This document shows, in pieces, positions 52,964 through 63,327 of a stretch of 64,000 nt of DNA. The translations under genes and the position numbers were made by a program. This DNA comes from Nitratireductor sp. GISD-1A_MAKvit (GTDB taxonomy: Bacteria > Pseudomonadota > Alphaproteobacteria > Rhizobiales > Rhizobiaceae): the NCBI RefSeq assembly GCF_040819555.1, contig NZ_CP161920.1, positions 881,501 to 945,500 on the forward strand. The letters are read 5' to 3'. A model generated the notes under the pieces. It ran no database searches, was not told the DNA's origin, and saw only the letters and a program-made list of their open reading frames with translations. The first letter of the stretch is position 1. Each line of letters opens with the position of its first letter.

Positions 52964-55482
52964 GGCATGATCTCCTCTGGGTCGAGTTCAAGGGCATCGG
53001 TGAGGTCGAGCGCCGCCGCGAGCACCGCGCCGGGCGCGAGGGGCTCCGCAGCGGCGGTGATGTTGGTGAGGTTGGGAATGAGATCGGCCGCCCATTCGAC
53101 GCCGCGCGCCGTGAGCCATGCAGCGAGGAAACCGTCGCGGCCATGCTCGGCGAGGATATCGGCGATCAATGCCTGGTCGGACTTGGAGGACGCCGCGCAG
53201 AGCGCGAGGCCGACTTCGGACAGGCCCAGCTCGAACAGCCGGTTTCCCCTGCGGCTTTGGCAGTAATAGTCCCGTTTCGGGATAGCGCGGGCCAGGATCT
53301 CGATTTGCCGATCGTTCAGCCCGAAGCGCCTGTAGATGGCCGTGATCTGCGGTTCAACGGCACGGTCGTTGGGCAGAAGCAGCCGCGTCGGGCAGCTTTC
53401 GATGATCGCCGGCGCGATGCTGCTCTTTTCGAGCTGTGCGAGCGATTGGGTCGCAAAGACAACGCTTGCGTTCTTCTTGCGCAGCGTGACCAGCCACTCG
53501 CCCAATTGTTTGGCGAAGGCCGGATCGCCGAGCGCAAGCCAGCCTTCATCGATGACGATCATGGTCGGGCGGCCGTCGAGGCGATCGGCGATCCGGTGGA
53601 AGAGATAGGCGAGGACGGCTGGAGCCGCGCCGGTCTCCAGCAGCCCTTCGGTTTCGAAAGCGACGACAGAGGCTTCGCCCAGGGTTTCCGACTCGGCGTC
53701 GAGCAGCCGGCCGTAGGGACCGCCGATGCAATAGGGTTGGAGTGCGAGCTTGAGATCGTTGGACTGGAGCAACACCGAGAGGCCGGTGATCGTTCGTTCC
53801 TCGACGGGAGCCGACGCCAGCGACGTGAGGGCGGTCCAGATATGCTCTTTCGCCTCGGGCGTAGCGGATACGCCTTCGCGCGCTAGGATCGCTATGATCC
53901 AGTCTGCGGCCCATGCGCGATCCTGCGTCTGCTCGATGCGGGCAAGCGGCTGGAGCGAGACGGAAATCTCGGCGTTTTCGGTGAGCCGTCCACCGAGATC
54001 GTGCCAGTCAGCGCCCATGGCAAGGGCGGTTGCCCTGATGGACCCGCCATAGTCAAAGGCGAAGACCTGCGCGCCCTCATAACGACGGAATTGCAGGGCC
54101 ATGAGCGCCAAAAGCACGGACTTCCCAGCGCCGGTGGGGCCGATGACTAGGGTGTGGCCGACATCACCGACATGAAGGGAGAACCGGAACGGGGTGGAGC
54201 CTTCGGTCCTGCCATACAGCAGCGGGGGTGCGCCGAAGTGCTCGTCCCGTTCCGGCCCCGCCCACACGGCGGACGAAGGAACCATGTGGGCAAGGTTGAG
54301 CGTCGAGACCGGAGGCTGACGCACATTTGCGTAGGCGTGGCCCGGCAGGGAGCCGAGCCAGGCGTCGACGGCGTTGACCGTCTCGACCATCACGCTGAAA
54401 TCGCGGGACTGGATGACCTTCTCGACCAGCCGCAGCTTCTCGTCGGCGCGGGCGGCATCGGCGTCCCAGACCGTGACGGTCGCGGTGACATAGGCGATGC
54501 CGGCGATGTCCGCGCCGAGTTCCTGTAGCGCCAGGTCGGCATCGGCAGCCTTGTTGGCGGCATCGGTGTCGACGAGCGCCGATTGCTCGTTCGTCATCAC
54601 CTCTTTCAGAATGGCGGCGATGCTCTTGCGCTTCGCAAACCACTGGCGGCGGATTCTCGTGAGCAGCCTGGTCGCGTCCGTCTTGTCCATCAGAATGGCG
54701 CGGGTCGACCAGCGATAGGGGAAAGCCAGCCGGTTGAGGTCGTCGAGCAGGCCGGGCGTCGTGATGCTCGGGAATCCGGTGATGGTGAGGATGCGCAGAT
54801 GCGCGGCGCCGAGGCGCGGTTCGAGCCCGCCGGTCAGCGCCTCGTCGGCGAGCAGCGCGTCCAGATAGATCAGGGTCTCTGGCACACGGACGCGGTGCCG
54901 TTTGGTCGAGACGGTCGAATGAAGATAGGTCAACGTCTCGGCGTCGGTGAGCCACCGGCACTCGGGCATGAAGCCGTCGAGGAGCGCCAGCACGCGATCG
55001 GTGCGATCGACGAAGCCGCGCACCAGCTCCCAGGGATCGACGCCGGAGGTCTCCCGGCCTTCATAGAGCCAGCTTTCGGCGCGGGCGGCGTCCTCCGCGG
55101 GTGGAAGCCAGAGGAAGGTCAGATAGTAGTCGGAGACGAAGTGGCTGCCTTCCTCCTCGAAATCGGCCTTGCGCTCGGCATCGACCAGCGCGGATGCCGG
55201 ATCGGGAAAGACGTCGTTCGGATAGGTGCCAGCCTCGGACCGCTGCGCCTCGACGAAAATGCACCAGCCGGAGCCGAGGCGGCGGAAGGAATTGTTGAGG
55301 CGCGCGGCGACGCCGACCAGCTCGGCTGCGACTGCCGAGTCGAGATCCGGCCCGCGGAACTTTGCGCTACGCTGGAGCGATCCATCCTTGTTCAAGACGA
55401 CGCCCTGACCGACCAGCGCCACCCAGGGCAGGTAGTCGGCGAGGCGCGCGGCGGTACGGCGATATTCTGCGAGGTTCATCAT
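52960..55482 (-). CDS. trbE: Conjugal transfer ATPase TrbE (VirB4-like)
   Basis: 840 residues. CagE/TrbE/VirB4 N-terminal domain (residues 150-450), then an ATPase domain with Walker A VIGPTGAGKSVLLAL and Walker B TMIVIDEGWLAL. It powers pilus assembly and substrate transfer at the inner membrane. Intact length for the family. Confidence 0.95.
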   Translation of the reverse strand: MMNLAEYRRTAARLADYLPWVALVGQGVVLNKDGSLQRSAKFRGPDLDSAVAAELVGVAARLNNSFRRLGSGWCIFVEAQRSEAGTYPNDVFPDPASALVDAERKADFEEEGSHFVSDYYLTFLWLPPAEDAARAESWLYEGRETSGVDPWELVRGFVDRTDRVLALLDGFMPECRWLTDAETLTYLHSTVSTKRHRVRVPETLIYLDALLADEALTGGLEPRLGAAHLRILTITGFPSITTPGLLDDLNRLAFPYRWSTRAILMDKTDATRLLTRIRRQWFAKRKSIAAILKEVMTNEQSALVDTDAANKAADADLALQELGADIAGIAYVTATVTVWDADAARADEKLRLVEKVIQSRDFSVMVETVNAVDAWLGSLPGHAYANVRQPPVSTLNLAHMVPSSAVWAGPERDEHFGAPPLLYGRTEGSTPFRFSLHVGDVGHTLVIGPTGAGKSVLLALMALQFRRYEGAQVFAFDYGGSIRATALAMGADWHDLGGRLTENAEISVSLQPLARIEQTQDRAWAADWIIAILAREGVSATPEAKEHIWTALTSLASAPVEERTITGLSVLLQSNDLKLALQPYCIGGPYGRLLDAESETLGEASVVAFETEGLLETGAAPAVLAYLFHRIADRLDGRPTMIVIDEGWLALGDPAFAKQLGEWLVTLRKKNASVVFATQSLAQLEKSSIAPAIIESCPTRLLLPNDRAVEPQITAIYRRFGLNDRQIEILARAIPKRDYYCQSRRGNRLFELGLSEVGLALCAASSKSDQALIADILAEHGRDGFLAAWLTARGVEWAADLIPNLTNITAAAEPLAPGAVLAAALDLTDALELDPEEIMP

Positions 55483-55492
55483 GGCCTGCGCC

Positions 55493-55774
55493 TCACACCG
55501 AAAGAAAAGCCGGAACGCGCAGGTGTCGGCGCGTTACTTCCATGAAGAGGGGATCGCGCCGCGCCGCCCATACGGCTGCGAGATGGCCTGCTGCCCAGAT
55601 CAGGATGCCGGCGAGCCAGAGCTGAAGGCCGAGACCCACGGCCCCGGCAAGCGTGCCGTTGAGGATCGCTACCGAACGCGGCGCACCGCCCAGTAGGATG
55701 GGTTCGCTGAGCGCGCGATGAACCGGGGCGGTGAACCCCGGCACGGCGTCGAGCTGTTCGAGAACGGTCGCCAT
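55493..55774 (-). CDS. trbD: Conjugal transfer protein TrbD (VirB3-like)
   Basis: 93 residues with a short helical hairpin membrane segment (TLAGAVGLGLQLWLAGILIWAAG). The motif PGFTAPVHRALSEPILLGG is that of TrbD. Start abuts the trbC stop. Confidence 0.93.
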   Translation of the reverse strand: MATVLEQLDAVPGFTAPVHRALSEPILLGGAPRSVAILNGTLAGAVGLGLQLWLAGILIWAAGHLAAVWAARRDPLFMEVTRRHLRVPAFLSV

Positions 55775-56103
55775 CAGATCAGCGCCCCGCCACCAAAGGA
55801 GAAGAAGCTGAGAAAGAAGGAGCTGGCGGCGAACGCGATCGAAATGCCGAAGACGATCTGGATCAGCCGCCGGAACCCGCCGCCGGTATCGCCGAAGGCG
55901 AGCGTCAGGCCGGTCACGATGATGATGATGACGGCGACGATTTTCGCCACCGGGCCTTCGATGGATTCAAGGATCGACTGCAAAGGCGCTTCCCAGGGCA
56001 TGGATGAGCCTGAGGCGAGTGCCGGAGAGGTCATCAACGCGACCCAGGTGAACGTAGCGGCGGTTGCGATGTGGCGGCGGGTGCGGAAGGCGCGGCGAAT
56101 CAT
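55774..56103 (-). CDS. trbC: Conjugal transfer pilin TrbC (VirB2-like)
   Basis: 109 residues from ATG 56103 ([11 protein letters not shown]). Signal peptide, then two membrane helices (GPVAKIVAVIIIIVTGLTLAF and IVFGISIAFAASSFFLSFF) as in cyclic pilins. The start overlaps the trbB stop by 4 bp. Confidence 0.92.
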   Translation of the reverse strand: MIRRAFRTRRHIATAATFTWVALMTSPALASGSSMPWEAPLQSILESIEGPVAKIVAVIIIIVTGLTLAFGDTGGGFRRLIQIVFGISIAFAASSFFLSFFSFGGGALI

Positions 56104-57098
56104 GCGGGTTCTCCTGAAGGCTCGTTTGGGGTGGGGTCTGGAAGGGCGGGCGAAAGCTGGTAATCGCCATCCGGGCCGAGCCCTTCGACGCGGGCAAGTT
56201 CGGCCAGCCGACGCGCGGAACCGCGCCCGGCAAGGACTGCTACTATGTCGATCGTCTCCGCGATGAGGGCGCGCGGGACAGAGACAACGGCTTCCTGAAT
56301 GAGTTGTTCGAGACGCCGTAGCGCGCCGATGCCGGAACCAGCATGGATGGTCCCGATACCGCCGGGATGCCCGGTCCCCCAGGCTTTGAGCAGATCCAGG
56401 GCTTCGGAGCCGCGCACCTCCCCGATGGGGATACGGTCGGGGCGCAGGCGCAGCGAGGAGCGAACGAGATCGGAAAGCGTCGCCACGCCATCCTTGGTCC
56501 GCATTGCCACCAAATTCGGTGCGGCACATTGCAGCTCGCGAGTATCCTCGATGATGACGACGCGATCTGCCGTCTTGGCGACCTCGGCGAGCAACGCATT
56601 GGTGAGCGTCGTTTTGCCGGTGCTAGTTCCTCCGACGACGAGGATATTGGCGCGGGAAGCGACGGCATTGCGCAGCGTGGCGGCATGGGCGGCGCTCATG
56701 ATGCCGGCCGCCACATAGTCGTCGAGGCTGAATATCGCCACTGCGGGCTTGCGGATGGCGAAGGCGGGCGCGCCGACGATGGGGGGCAACAGCCCCTCAA
56801 ACCGTTCGCCGGTTTCGGGCAGCTCGGCCGAGACCCGCGGCGAACGGGCGTGGACCTCGACCCCGACGTGATGGGCGACGAGGCGGATAATACGCTCACC
56901 GTCCTCCGGGGTCAGCCGCTCGCCGGTGTCGGCGAGGCCCTCGGACAGCCGATCGATCCAGATGCGACCATCGGGGTTCAGCATCACCTCGACGATGGAC
57001 TTGTCTTGCAGGAGAGTTGAGATGGCAGGCCCAAGCGCGGTTCGCAGCATGCGCGCGCCGCGTTCGGTCGTTGCCCGTTTCTGGTTGTTTCCGGCCAT
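56100..57098 (-). CDS. trbB: Conjugal transfer ATPase TrbB (VirB11-like)
   Basis: 332 residues, cytoplasmic hexameric ATPase. Walker [18 protein letters not shown], Asp box [12 protein letters not shown] and Walker B/His box with [14 protein letters not shown]. It is the first gene of the trb operon seen here; no copG or traG gene is found before it. Confidence 0.95.
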   Translation of the reverse strand: MAGNNQKRATTERGARMLRTALGPAISTLLQDKSIVEVMLNPDGRIWIDRLSEGLADTGERLTPEDGERIIRLVAHHVGVEVHARSPRVSAELPETGERFEGLLPPIVGAPAFAIRKPAVAIFSLDDYVAAGIMSAAHAATLRNAVASRANILVVGGTSTGKTTLTNALLAEVAKTADRVVIIEDTRELQCAAPNLVAMRTKDGVATLSDLVRSSLRLRPDRIPIGEVRGSEALDLLKAWGTGHPGGIGTIHAGSGIGALRRLEQLIQEAVVSVPRALIAETIDIVAVLAGRGSARRLAELARVEGLGPDGDYQLSPALPDPTPNEPSGEPA

Positions 57099-57104
57099 CT
57101 CATC

Positions 57105-57764
57105 CCCGTTCCGCCGGGGAGGAGGTGATTGGCGATCCCCGGATGGGGATGACTAAAAGAGCCACAAAGCGCGGCAGTTCAAGAAGTTTCGGCAGGCGTC
57201 GTAGCGTAGCGTGTAAATACAGGAAAACGGCGGAATTGGCTCGATAGGTCTGCGTGAGATTTAGGGGCCGCCGACGAATTAAAAGCGAGAGGGAGTTCAC
57301 TGACGCCCGGGGCTAAATGATGGCCTAATCTTCAAGGCGCAGGTCTGGAACGTAGGAGAATTCCCTGTGTTGTTCCTTACTATCGTCATCTCGCGCGACA
57401 GCGGCGTACAGCGAAGCCCAACGGTGTCATTTATCGGCCTCGGGACGCAGGATGACGGCTTCATCTTCGCGCGAGACCTCGACTTCATTTACATGGAGGC
57501 GGAATTCCTTAGGGTCAGGATCTGTAATTTGCAGAGCTTGGCGGTGTTTCCCTTGAGGGTTTCAAGGATCTGTCCGCACTGATGGCTGCAAGCAGCGATC
57601 GTGCTGTATCGGGTTTCACAAGGCCGAACGTTGCATTGACTCGAAGCGGGCTTCTTCCCCATCCGGTAACCTTCGCAGATCGCTCGTCCCTGCGTTCCCT
57701 CTCGGGACACCGCCTTCGGATCAGCTTTCCGGCATCACCGCTGGCAATCAGATTCTATCTCATC
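57105..57764. other. Stretch without a recognised gene upstream of trbB
   Basis: About 660 bp. In related elements a CopG-type gene and traG would be here. Small frames on both strands show no such domain and no good start. The region ends at an IS110-family gene, so loss by IS-mediated deletion is likely. Confidence 0.45.
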
Positions 57765-58772
57765 TCATGCTTCGAACAAAGTGCCATCGCGCAACATGGC
57801 ATGCATGATGACGGCAAGACGGCGAGCAAGCGCCACGCGTGCCTTTTTCAAACCACGCCGTTTCGCGATTTTCATGGCCCACACCTTGAGGGCAAAGCTG
57901 CCACGAGTGCGCGTGAGGATCGAGTTGGCTGCTTCGTAGAGAAGTTTGCGCACCATACTGTCGCCTTGCTTGGTGATGCGCCCTGTCCAATCGATCTCTC
58001 CAGATTGATGACGTCTGGGGACGAGCCCGAAGTACGCGCCGGCGGTGCGAGATTGTCGGAAGCGGCCGACTTCATCGATGGCAGCGGCAAAAGCAGCAGA
58101 GGTTTGAACGCCGACACCAGGGATGCTCATGAGTTGCCTGCAGGGCTGGGAACGGTGCGCGAACTCACGCAGCACCAGATCCATTTCCTTAATCTGCTTC
58201 ATTAGCCCAGTTCTCACGGCAAGCAGCGCGGTGATGCTCTGGCCGAGGCCGGGGTATGTTGGCTGCCTCCATCACGCGGTCGATAAAAGCCTTGCCCTGA
58301 CCGGGACCAGGCTTGAAGCCGAAGGTCGCACACAGGCCGCGGATCATGTTGTCGAGCCGTACCCGGGATTCGACAAGGTGGTTGCGGGTCGTGATGACGC
58401 TGCGCACGCCATGGGCGGCAGGGGATTTGACATGCACCTCCTTGTAGAAGCCGTTCTGGCCAATTGCGCCAGACCTGCTGCGTCATGAGGATCGGTCTTG
58501 TTCGCCTTCAATGCTTTCAGGCTCTGATGCGCCTGCCGCGCATCGATGCAGACGACGGGAATGCCCAGAGCCCGCAACCCATGGCACATTGCCGGCGACA
58601 TGCGGCCGGTTTCGATCACCGCTCGTTCGACGCCGCCAGCTTCGCGCAATGCATGTGCGATCATGGCGGGAGCGCTCTCGACCTTCATCAAGGCGATTTT
58701 CTTACCGCTTTCGTCGACCACGCAGACCTGCGTGGTTTCCATCGACAGGTCCAGTCCGGCATAATGTTTCAT
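57765..58772 (-). pseudogene. IS110-family transposase with two frameshifts
   Basis: Reading minus from MKHYAGLDLSMETTQVCVV (DEDD domain, 58772), the frame holds to KTDPHDAAGLAQLART, shifts (one base missing near 58462) to GFYKEVHVKSPAAHGVRSVI, then shifts again at the CCCC near 58250 (one base extra) to GLGQSITALLAVRTGLMKQIKEMD and on through the Transposase_20 domain (LMSIPGVGVQTSAAFAAAIDEVG) to the stop. About 336 residues in total if repaired. As it stands the transposase is not made whole. Element ends could not be set. Confidence 0.85.
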
Positions 58773-58866
58773 GGCTGCTTCCTTCCTTCAGCTTTCGACA
58801 GCCAGAAGTGTGAGCCATCTGTCAGCTCCGAGGGAAGCGGCCACAAATTACCCGATGACTCGTTGA

Positions 58867-59256
58867 TCAGAGCCAGAAGATGACGGTTGCGGCGAGAGCG
58901 ATGGCTGAGAAGAAAGCCATTGGGCACCTGTCGTAGCGGGTAGCAACACGCCGCCAGTCCTTGAGACGCCCGAACATGATCTCGATCCGGTTGCGCCGTT
59001 TGTAGCGGCGCTTGTCGTATTTGACGGTCTTGTTTCGGGATTTCCTACCCGGAATGCAGGGAGTGATCCCCTTCGCTTGTAAAGCGTCACGAAACCAGTC
59101 GGCATCGTATCCACGGTCGGCCAGCAGCCATTTGGCCTTGGGAAGTTCATCAAGCAAGGCGGCAGCACCGGTGTAATCGCTGACCTGTCCCGCCGTTATA
59201 AAGAAACTGATCGGGCGACCATTCGTATCCGTTACGGCATGAAGCTTGGTGTTCAT
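58867..59256 (-). CDS. IS5-family transposase, second frame (DDE C-terminal part)
   Basis: About 130 residues as read from the ATG, more if entered by frameshift near 59300 (RLIGRTKGGMNTKLHAVTD). It contains the DDE core: LLADRGYDADWF (second Asp) and RYKRRNRIEIMFGRLKDWRRV (Glu in the YREK-like signature). It needs the first frame for the other Asp. Made by a -1 shift at the A6G run. Confidence 0.85.
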   Translation of the reverse strand: MNTKLHAVTDTNGRPISFFITAGQVSDYTGAAALLDELPKAKWLLADRGYDADWFRDALQAKGITPCIPGRKSRNKTVKYDKRRYKRRNRIEIMFGRLKDWRRVATRYDRCPMAFFSAIALAATVIFWL

Positions 59257-59276
59257 GCCGCCTTTCGTGCGCCCAA

Positions 59277-59627
59277 TCAGGCGACCTGCGCCCCCTTTTT
59301 TACCCGCAGGCTGGAAGCCGTGCGGTGGGCCTTGAGATAGGTCGCGTCGATCATGATCGTCTTGCGCTCCGCAGTATCAGGCACAGCCAGGCCTTCCATC
59401 ATCTGGAGAAAGATGCCCTTGTCACCCCAGCGTTTCCAGCGGTTGTAAAGCGTCTTTGCGGGGCCGTATTCCTTCGGCGCATCACACCACCTGAGCCCAT
59501 TGCGGTTGACGAAGATGATCCCGCTCAGAATGCGGCGATCATCAACACGCTGACGGCCATGGCTCTTGGGGAAATACGGCCGGAGACGAGCCATTTGCTC
59601 GTCCGTCAGCCAAAACAAATTACTCAT
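59277..59627 (-). CDS. IS5-family transposase, first frame (N-terminal part)
   Basis: 116 residues with the DUF4096/InsH-like N-terminus (FWLTDEQMARLRPYFPKSHGRQRVDDRRILSG split over two motifs) and the first catalytic Asp in IMIDATYLKAH. It ends at a stop just after AAAAAAG (plus-strand CTTTTTT near 59296), a slippery site used in IS427-type elements to join both frames, so the break is probably programmed. Confidence 0.85.
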   Translation of the reverse strand: MSNLFWLTDEQMARLRPYFPKSHGRQRVDDRRILSGIIFVNRNGLRWCDAPKEYGPAKTLYNRWKRWGDKGIFLQMMEGLAVPDTAERKTIMIDATYLKAHRTASSLRVKKGAQVA

Positions 59628-59695
59628 CAGTCGGGCTCCTATGCGCCCTGCTGAATCACAGCCGTCAATTCAAATCAATGGGTCCTGAGCCTAGG

Positions 59696-59764
59696 TACCG
59701 GGATCGTCATGCCCATGCCTATGTGATCGACGACACGCACGCGGCGTGGCCGCGCAAGCGGTGA
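59696..59764 (+). other. C-terminal fragment of an interrupted gene
   Basis: Right after the IS5-family end an open frame reads YRDRHAHAYVIDDTHAAWPR then KR and stop. It has no start and looks like the tail of a gene cut by the IS. The overlap with the start of the next gene suggests the two were once coupled. Family not recognised. Confidence 0.35.
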
Positions 59765-60210
59765 CCGGCTGCGTGGAAGACCTGCTTCCGCTAGTCGGGC
59801 TGTTCGCCGTCGCCTTTGTCGCGGCCACTGTACTCCCTGCCCAATCTGAAGCCGCCCTTCTCGGGCTGCTCATTCTTGGCAAGCAATCGCCGGTTCTGCT
59901 GGTGATTGTCGCGACGGTCGGCAACGTGCTGGGCTCGGTCACCAACTGGCTGCTCGGCCGCTTGGTCGAGCAATATCGTCACCGGCGTTGGTTCCCCGTC
60001 AGTGAACAGGCCCTCGCCCGTGCAACGGGCTGGTATCGGCGATGGGGCCGCTGGAGCCTACTGCTCTCCTGGGCGCCGATCGGCGGTGACGCGCTTACCG
60101 TCGCAGCCGGCGTGCTGCGGGAGCCGTTCTGGAGCTTCCTGCTGCTCGTGACTATTGCGAAGGCCGGACGCTACATCGTGCTCGCGCTGATTGCGATGGG
60201 TTTGCTCTGA
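59746..60210 (+). CDS. YqaA-family (DedA-like) membrane protein
   Basis: 154 residues from GTG 59746. Four or so membrane segments; the core FVAATVLPAQSEAALLGLL, GNVLGSVTNWLLGR and SWAPIGGDALTVAAGVLR are the YqaA signature of the SNARE-associated (DedA) superfamily, which includes lipid scramblase-type proteins. Substrate unknown. It may belong to the resident chromosome or to the fragment gene before it. Confidence 0.85.
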   Translation: MAAQAVTGCVEDLLPLVGLFAVAFVAATVLPAQSEAALLGLLILGKQSPVLLVIVATVGNVLGSVTNWLLGRLVEQYRHRRWFPVSEQALARATGWYRRWGRWSLLLSWAPIGGDALTVAAGVLREPFWSFLLLVTIAKAGRYIVLALIAMGLL

Positions 60211-60278
60211 TGTGGGGCCATCCCGGAGCGGTGCCACGGTGCTGATCGTCACACCGATCCTGAATTCGCGAACTGTGG

Positions 60279-61043
60279 TCAATGCCCAAGTATCTGGCTG
60301 AGAAACAGCTTCGTCCGTTCGTTCAGGGGTGCTGAGAAGAAGGCGGCAGGCACGTTCTCCTCCACGATCTGGCCGCCGTCCATGAACACGACACGATTGG
60401 CGACTGCCTGCGCGAAGCCCATCTCATGCGTCACGCACACCATTGTCATGCCCTCGTTCGCCAGCTCGATCATGGTGTCGAGCACTTCCTTGATCATCTC
60501 GGGATCGAGCGCGGAAGTCGGCTCGTCGAACAGCATGATCCGCGGCTTCATGCACAAGGCCCGCGCGATGGCGACGCGTTGCTGCTGGCCGCCCGAAAGC
60601 TGGCCCGGATATTTGCCTGCCTGTTCGGGTATGCGGACCTTGCGCAGGAAATGCATGGCGGTCTCCTCAGCTTCCTCCCGCGGCAGCTTCCGCACCCAGA
60701 CGGGTGCAAGCGTGCAATTCTCGAGGATCGTCAGGTGAGGAAAGAGGTTGAAATGCTGGAACACCATGCCGACCTCCGAGCGGATCTTCTCGATCCCCTT
60801 GAGGTCGTTCGTCAGCTCGGTGCCTTCCACCACGATCCGTCCGGTCTGGTGCTGTTCCAGCCGGTTTATCGTTCGTATGAGCGTGGATTTGCCTGAACCC
60901 GACGGGCCGCAGATGACGATTCTTTCCCCTTGGGCAACCGTGAGCGTCACATTCCGGAGCGCCTGGAAGTCGCCGAAGGACTTGCCGAGATTTTCGATCC
61001 TGATCGCCGCACCGCGATCCTTCTGGCTCTCAACATGTTTCAT
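60279..61043 (-). CDS. aapP: Polar amino acid ABC transporter ATPase
   Basis: 254 residues. Walker [14 protein letters not shown], signature [13 protein letters not shown], Walker [16 protein letters not shown] and the His-loop VTHEMGFA. It is the GlnQ/AapP type. Start overlaps the aapM stop by 4 bp. It drives import of L-amino acids through AapQM with the AapJ binding protein. Confidence 0.92.
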   Translation of the reverse strand: MKHVESQKDRGAAIRIENLGKSFGDFQALRNVTLTVAQGERIVICGPSGSGKSTLIRTINRLEQHQTGRIVVEGTELTNDLKGIEKIRSEVGMVFQHFNLFPHLTILENCTLAPVWVRKLPREEAEETAMHFLRKVRIPEQAGKYPGQLSGGQQQRVAIARALCMKPRIMLFDEPTSALDPEMIKEVLDTMIELANEGMTMVCVTHEMGFAQAVANRVVFMDGGQIVEENVPAAFFSAPLNERTKLFLSQILGH

Positions 61044-62128
61044 CCACGCTTCTCCGCACCGCTGCGTTCAAGGAAATCTGCAAACCGCGCGAACGAAAAG
61101 GCGAGCGCGAAGTAGATCAGGCCGATAAAGAGAAAGGTTTCGGTAGAGGGCGCCGGCCATGCCGGGTCGGAGAGTGCCGCCTTGCCTGAGCTGATCAGGT
61201 CGAACAGGCCGACCACCAGCACGAGGCTTGTGTTCTTGATCATGACGATGATCGTGTTGGTCAGCGCCGGTATGACGATCCGGATCGCCTGCGGCAAGAT
61301 GATCAGTCTTTGCGTCTTCCAGTAGCCTAAGCCGAGGGCCTGGGCCGCTTCCGACTGGCCGCCCGGGATTAACTGCAGGCCGCCGCGCAGGACCTCGGCC
61401 AGATAGGCGGCGGCAAAGATGGTGAGTGCGATCAGAGCGCGCACAAACTTGTCCGGGAGCAGTGAGTCCGGCAGGAACAGGGGCAGCAGGATAGATGCTA
61501 CGAGGAGCAGGCTGAGCAGCGGCAGCCCGCGGATCGTCTCGATGAAGAGCACGCTCAGGGTGCGAACGACCGGAAGAGCCGACCGGCGTCCCAATGCGAG
61601 CAGGATGGCGGCCGGAAAGCCGAGCCCTATGGCAAAGACGGTGAGGATCAGCGTCACTGGCAGCCCGCCCCACGAGCTAGTGGGCACACTGGCCAGCCCG
61701 AAGCCGCCACCCATCAGCCAAAGGACGATCACCATCATGCCGACCCAGACGAGTCCCAAGCTGGGCCGCCATGCGGAAGGGCGTGCCGATGCGACGAGCG
61801 TCGTGATGATAAGGACGCATACCACCCCGGCGCGCCATCTTTCCGTCGGCGGATAGATGCCGAAGAGGATCTGGCCGGACTTGGCGATCACGAAGCTCCA
61901 GCAGGCTCCGGTCGTGCCCGCGCACGTTTCCGGTTCGGGAGGGAATATGGCGGCCTCGAGGACTGCCCAGTCCAGCAGCAGCCACCCGAACCAGGCCATC
62001 AGCCAAAGGAGGACGACTGTCAGGGCGGCATTGAGCGGCGTGCCGAAGAATGGCGCGAGACGACGTAGCAGTGAGCGCATGTCAGGCCCGACGGCACGTG
62101 GGATCGTATTGGACGCGGTATCGGCCAT
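61040..62128 (-). CDS. aapM: General L-amino acid ABC permease AapM
   Basis: 362 residues. Membrane helices throughout; the EAA loop [26 protein letters not shown] is intact. The long N-terminal half with a periplasmic CAGTTGAC segment is typical of AapM rather than the shorter GlnP type. Ends in a basic tail. Lies 3 bp after aapQ. Confidence 0.9.
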   Translation of the reverse strand: MADTASNTIPRAVGPDMRSLLRRLAPFFGTPLNAALTVVLLWLMAWFGWLLLDWAVLEAAIFPPEPETCAGTTGACWSFVIAKSGQILFGIYPPTERWRAGVVCVLIITTLVASARPSAWRPSLGLVWVGMMVIVLWLMGGGFGLASVPTSSWGGLPVTLILTVFAIGLGFPAAILLALGRRSALPVVRTLSVLFIETIRGLPLLSLLLVASILLPLFLPDSLLPDKFVRALIALTIFAAAYLAEVLRGGLQLIPGGQSEAAQALGLGYWKTQRLIILPQAIRIVIPALTNTIIVMIKNTSLVLVVGLFDLISSGKAALSDPAWPAPSTETFLFIGLIYFALAFSFARFADFLERSGAEKRG

Positions 62129-62131
62129 GTC

Positions 62132-63274
62132 TCAGCGCTCCACGATGGCAATGCGGCGATTGTAGGCGTTGAGCAGCGCGGACAATGCCAGGTTCACGGC
62201 TAGAAAGACCCCGAGGATGATTGCCACGCCTTCGATCGCATGGCTGGTCTTGTTGATCATGGTGCTGACGACCGTCATGAAATCCTGGTAGCCGACGACG
62301 ATTGCCAGAGTGGAGTTCTTGACCACGTTGATGTACTGGCTGTTCAGCGGCGGAACGATGCTTCGCAACGCCAGCGGCAAGACCACGAGCCGGTAGGTCT
62401 GGCCTCGCGACAACCCCAGCGCGGTCGCCGCCTCCCACTGCCCCTTGCGAACAGCCAGAATTCCGCCTCGCACGATCTCGCCGATAAAGCCTGCGGTGTA
62501 GAAAGTGAGGCCGATCAGGATTGTGGTCAGTTCCGGCGTCAGCGACCAGCCGCCCGCAAAGTTGGCTCGGCGGAATTCCGGGATGTCCAGAGATGCGGCG
62601 TCGCGATAGGCGAACAGAAAGATGCTGGCGCCAACCGCAACGAACAGCCACGCCATGCTGACGTAGGCGGGACGCCGGCCAGTTTTCATGTGGCGCCGCC
62701 GAGCTGCGTAAGACGCTCCCAAGAGAATGAAGGCACTGGCGCCGAGGAATGCCAGTGGCGCAAGCGCCGAAGCTGACCAGGTGAGAGCCGGCATCGAGAG
62801 GCCTCGCACCGAGATGTGCGTGCCCGGCGCCAGCGTCCATGCCTCGGTGGCGAGCGGGAGGACTTCCCACCAAAGCGCGTAGTTGAAGATTAGCAGGACG
62901 ACCAGCGGCGTGTTTCGGGCCACCTCCACCCAGACACGGCACAGACCGCTCACCAGCGGGTTGCTGCTGAGGCGGCCGATGCCGATGAACAGGCCGATCA
63001 CGCTGGCCAGCAGTATGACAAGGACGGAGATGAACAGGCTGTTTGACAGGCCGACGACCGCGGCCCACCAGTTCGGATCGGAAGACGAATAGGGCAAGAT
63101 CGTTTCGGCGATCTGGAAGTTTGCCGGTCGCCAGAGAAACCCGAAACCGAGAGGAATTCCGCGAAGTTCAAGGTTTCGCGCCGTGGCTGTGAGAAGCACG
63201 AACCCGAGAGCGGCGACGCCCGCCAGAAGAGCGGCCTGAACCATAATCGCCCGAATTCGAGCATCCTGCAGCAT
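62132..63274 (-). CDS. aapQ: General L-amino acid ABC permease AapQ
   Basis: About 380 residues from ATG 63274, preceded by GGAGGCAG; the longer frame to 63475 overlaps aapJ and has no start signal. It has the EAA loop ATALGLSRGQTYRLVVLPLAL and the AapQ-specific N-terminal region with PYSSSDPNWWAAVVG. Pairs with AapM to form the channel. Confidence 0.92.
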   Translation of the reverse strand: MLQDARIRAIMVQAALLAGVAALGFVLLTATARNLELRGIPLGFGFLWRPANFQIAETILPYSSSDPNWWAAVVGLSNSLFISVLVILLASVIGLFIGIGRLSSNPLVSGLCRVWVEVARNTPLVVLLIFNYALWWEVLPLATEAWTLAPGTHISVRGLSMPALTWSASALAPLAFLGASAFILLGASYAARRRHMKTGRRPAYVSMAWLFVAVGASIFLFAYRDAASLDIPEFRRANFAGGWSLTPELTTILIGLTFYTAGFIGEIVRGGILAVRKGQWEAATALGLSRGQTYRLVVLPLALRSIVPPLNSQYINVVKNSTLAIVVGYQDFMTVVSTMINKTSHAIEGVAIILGVFLAVNLALSALLNAYNRRIAIVER

Positions 63275-63327
63275 CTCTGCCTCCTTGCACTGTGGCCGCC
63301 CGGCCCTCGCCGGACGGCCGTCCACGG

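Larger units (their letters stand above)
58848..59694 (-). mobile_element. IS5-family element (IS427-type, two-frame transposase)
   Basis: Transposase in two overlapping frames on the minus strand. The right end lies near 59690, where CCTAGGCTCAGGACCC reads into the element. The left end (about 58848) could not be matched to a good inverted repeat and may be trimmed, perhaps by the IS110 element next to it. Confidence 0.65.
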
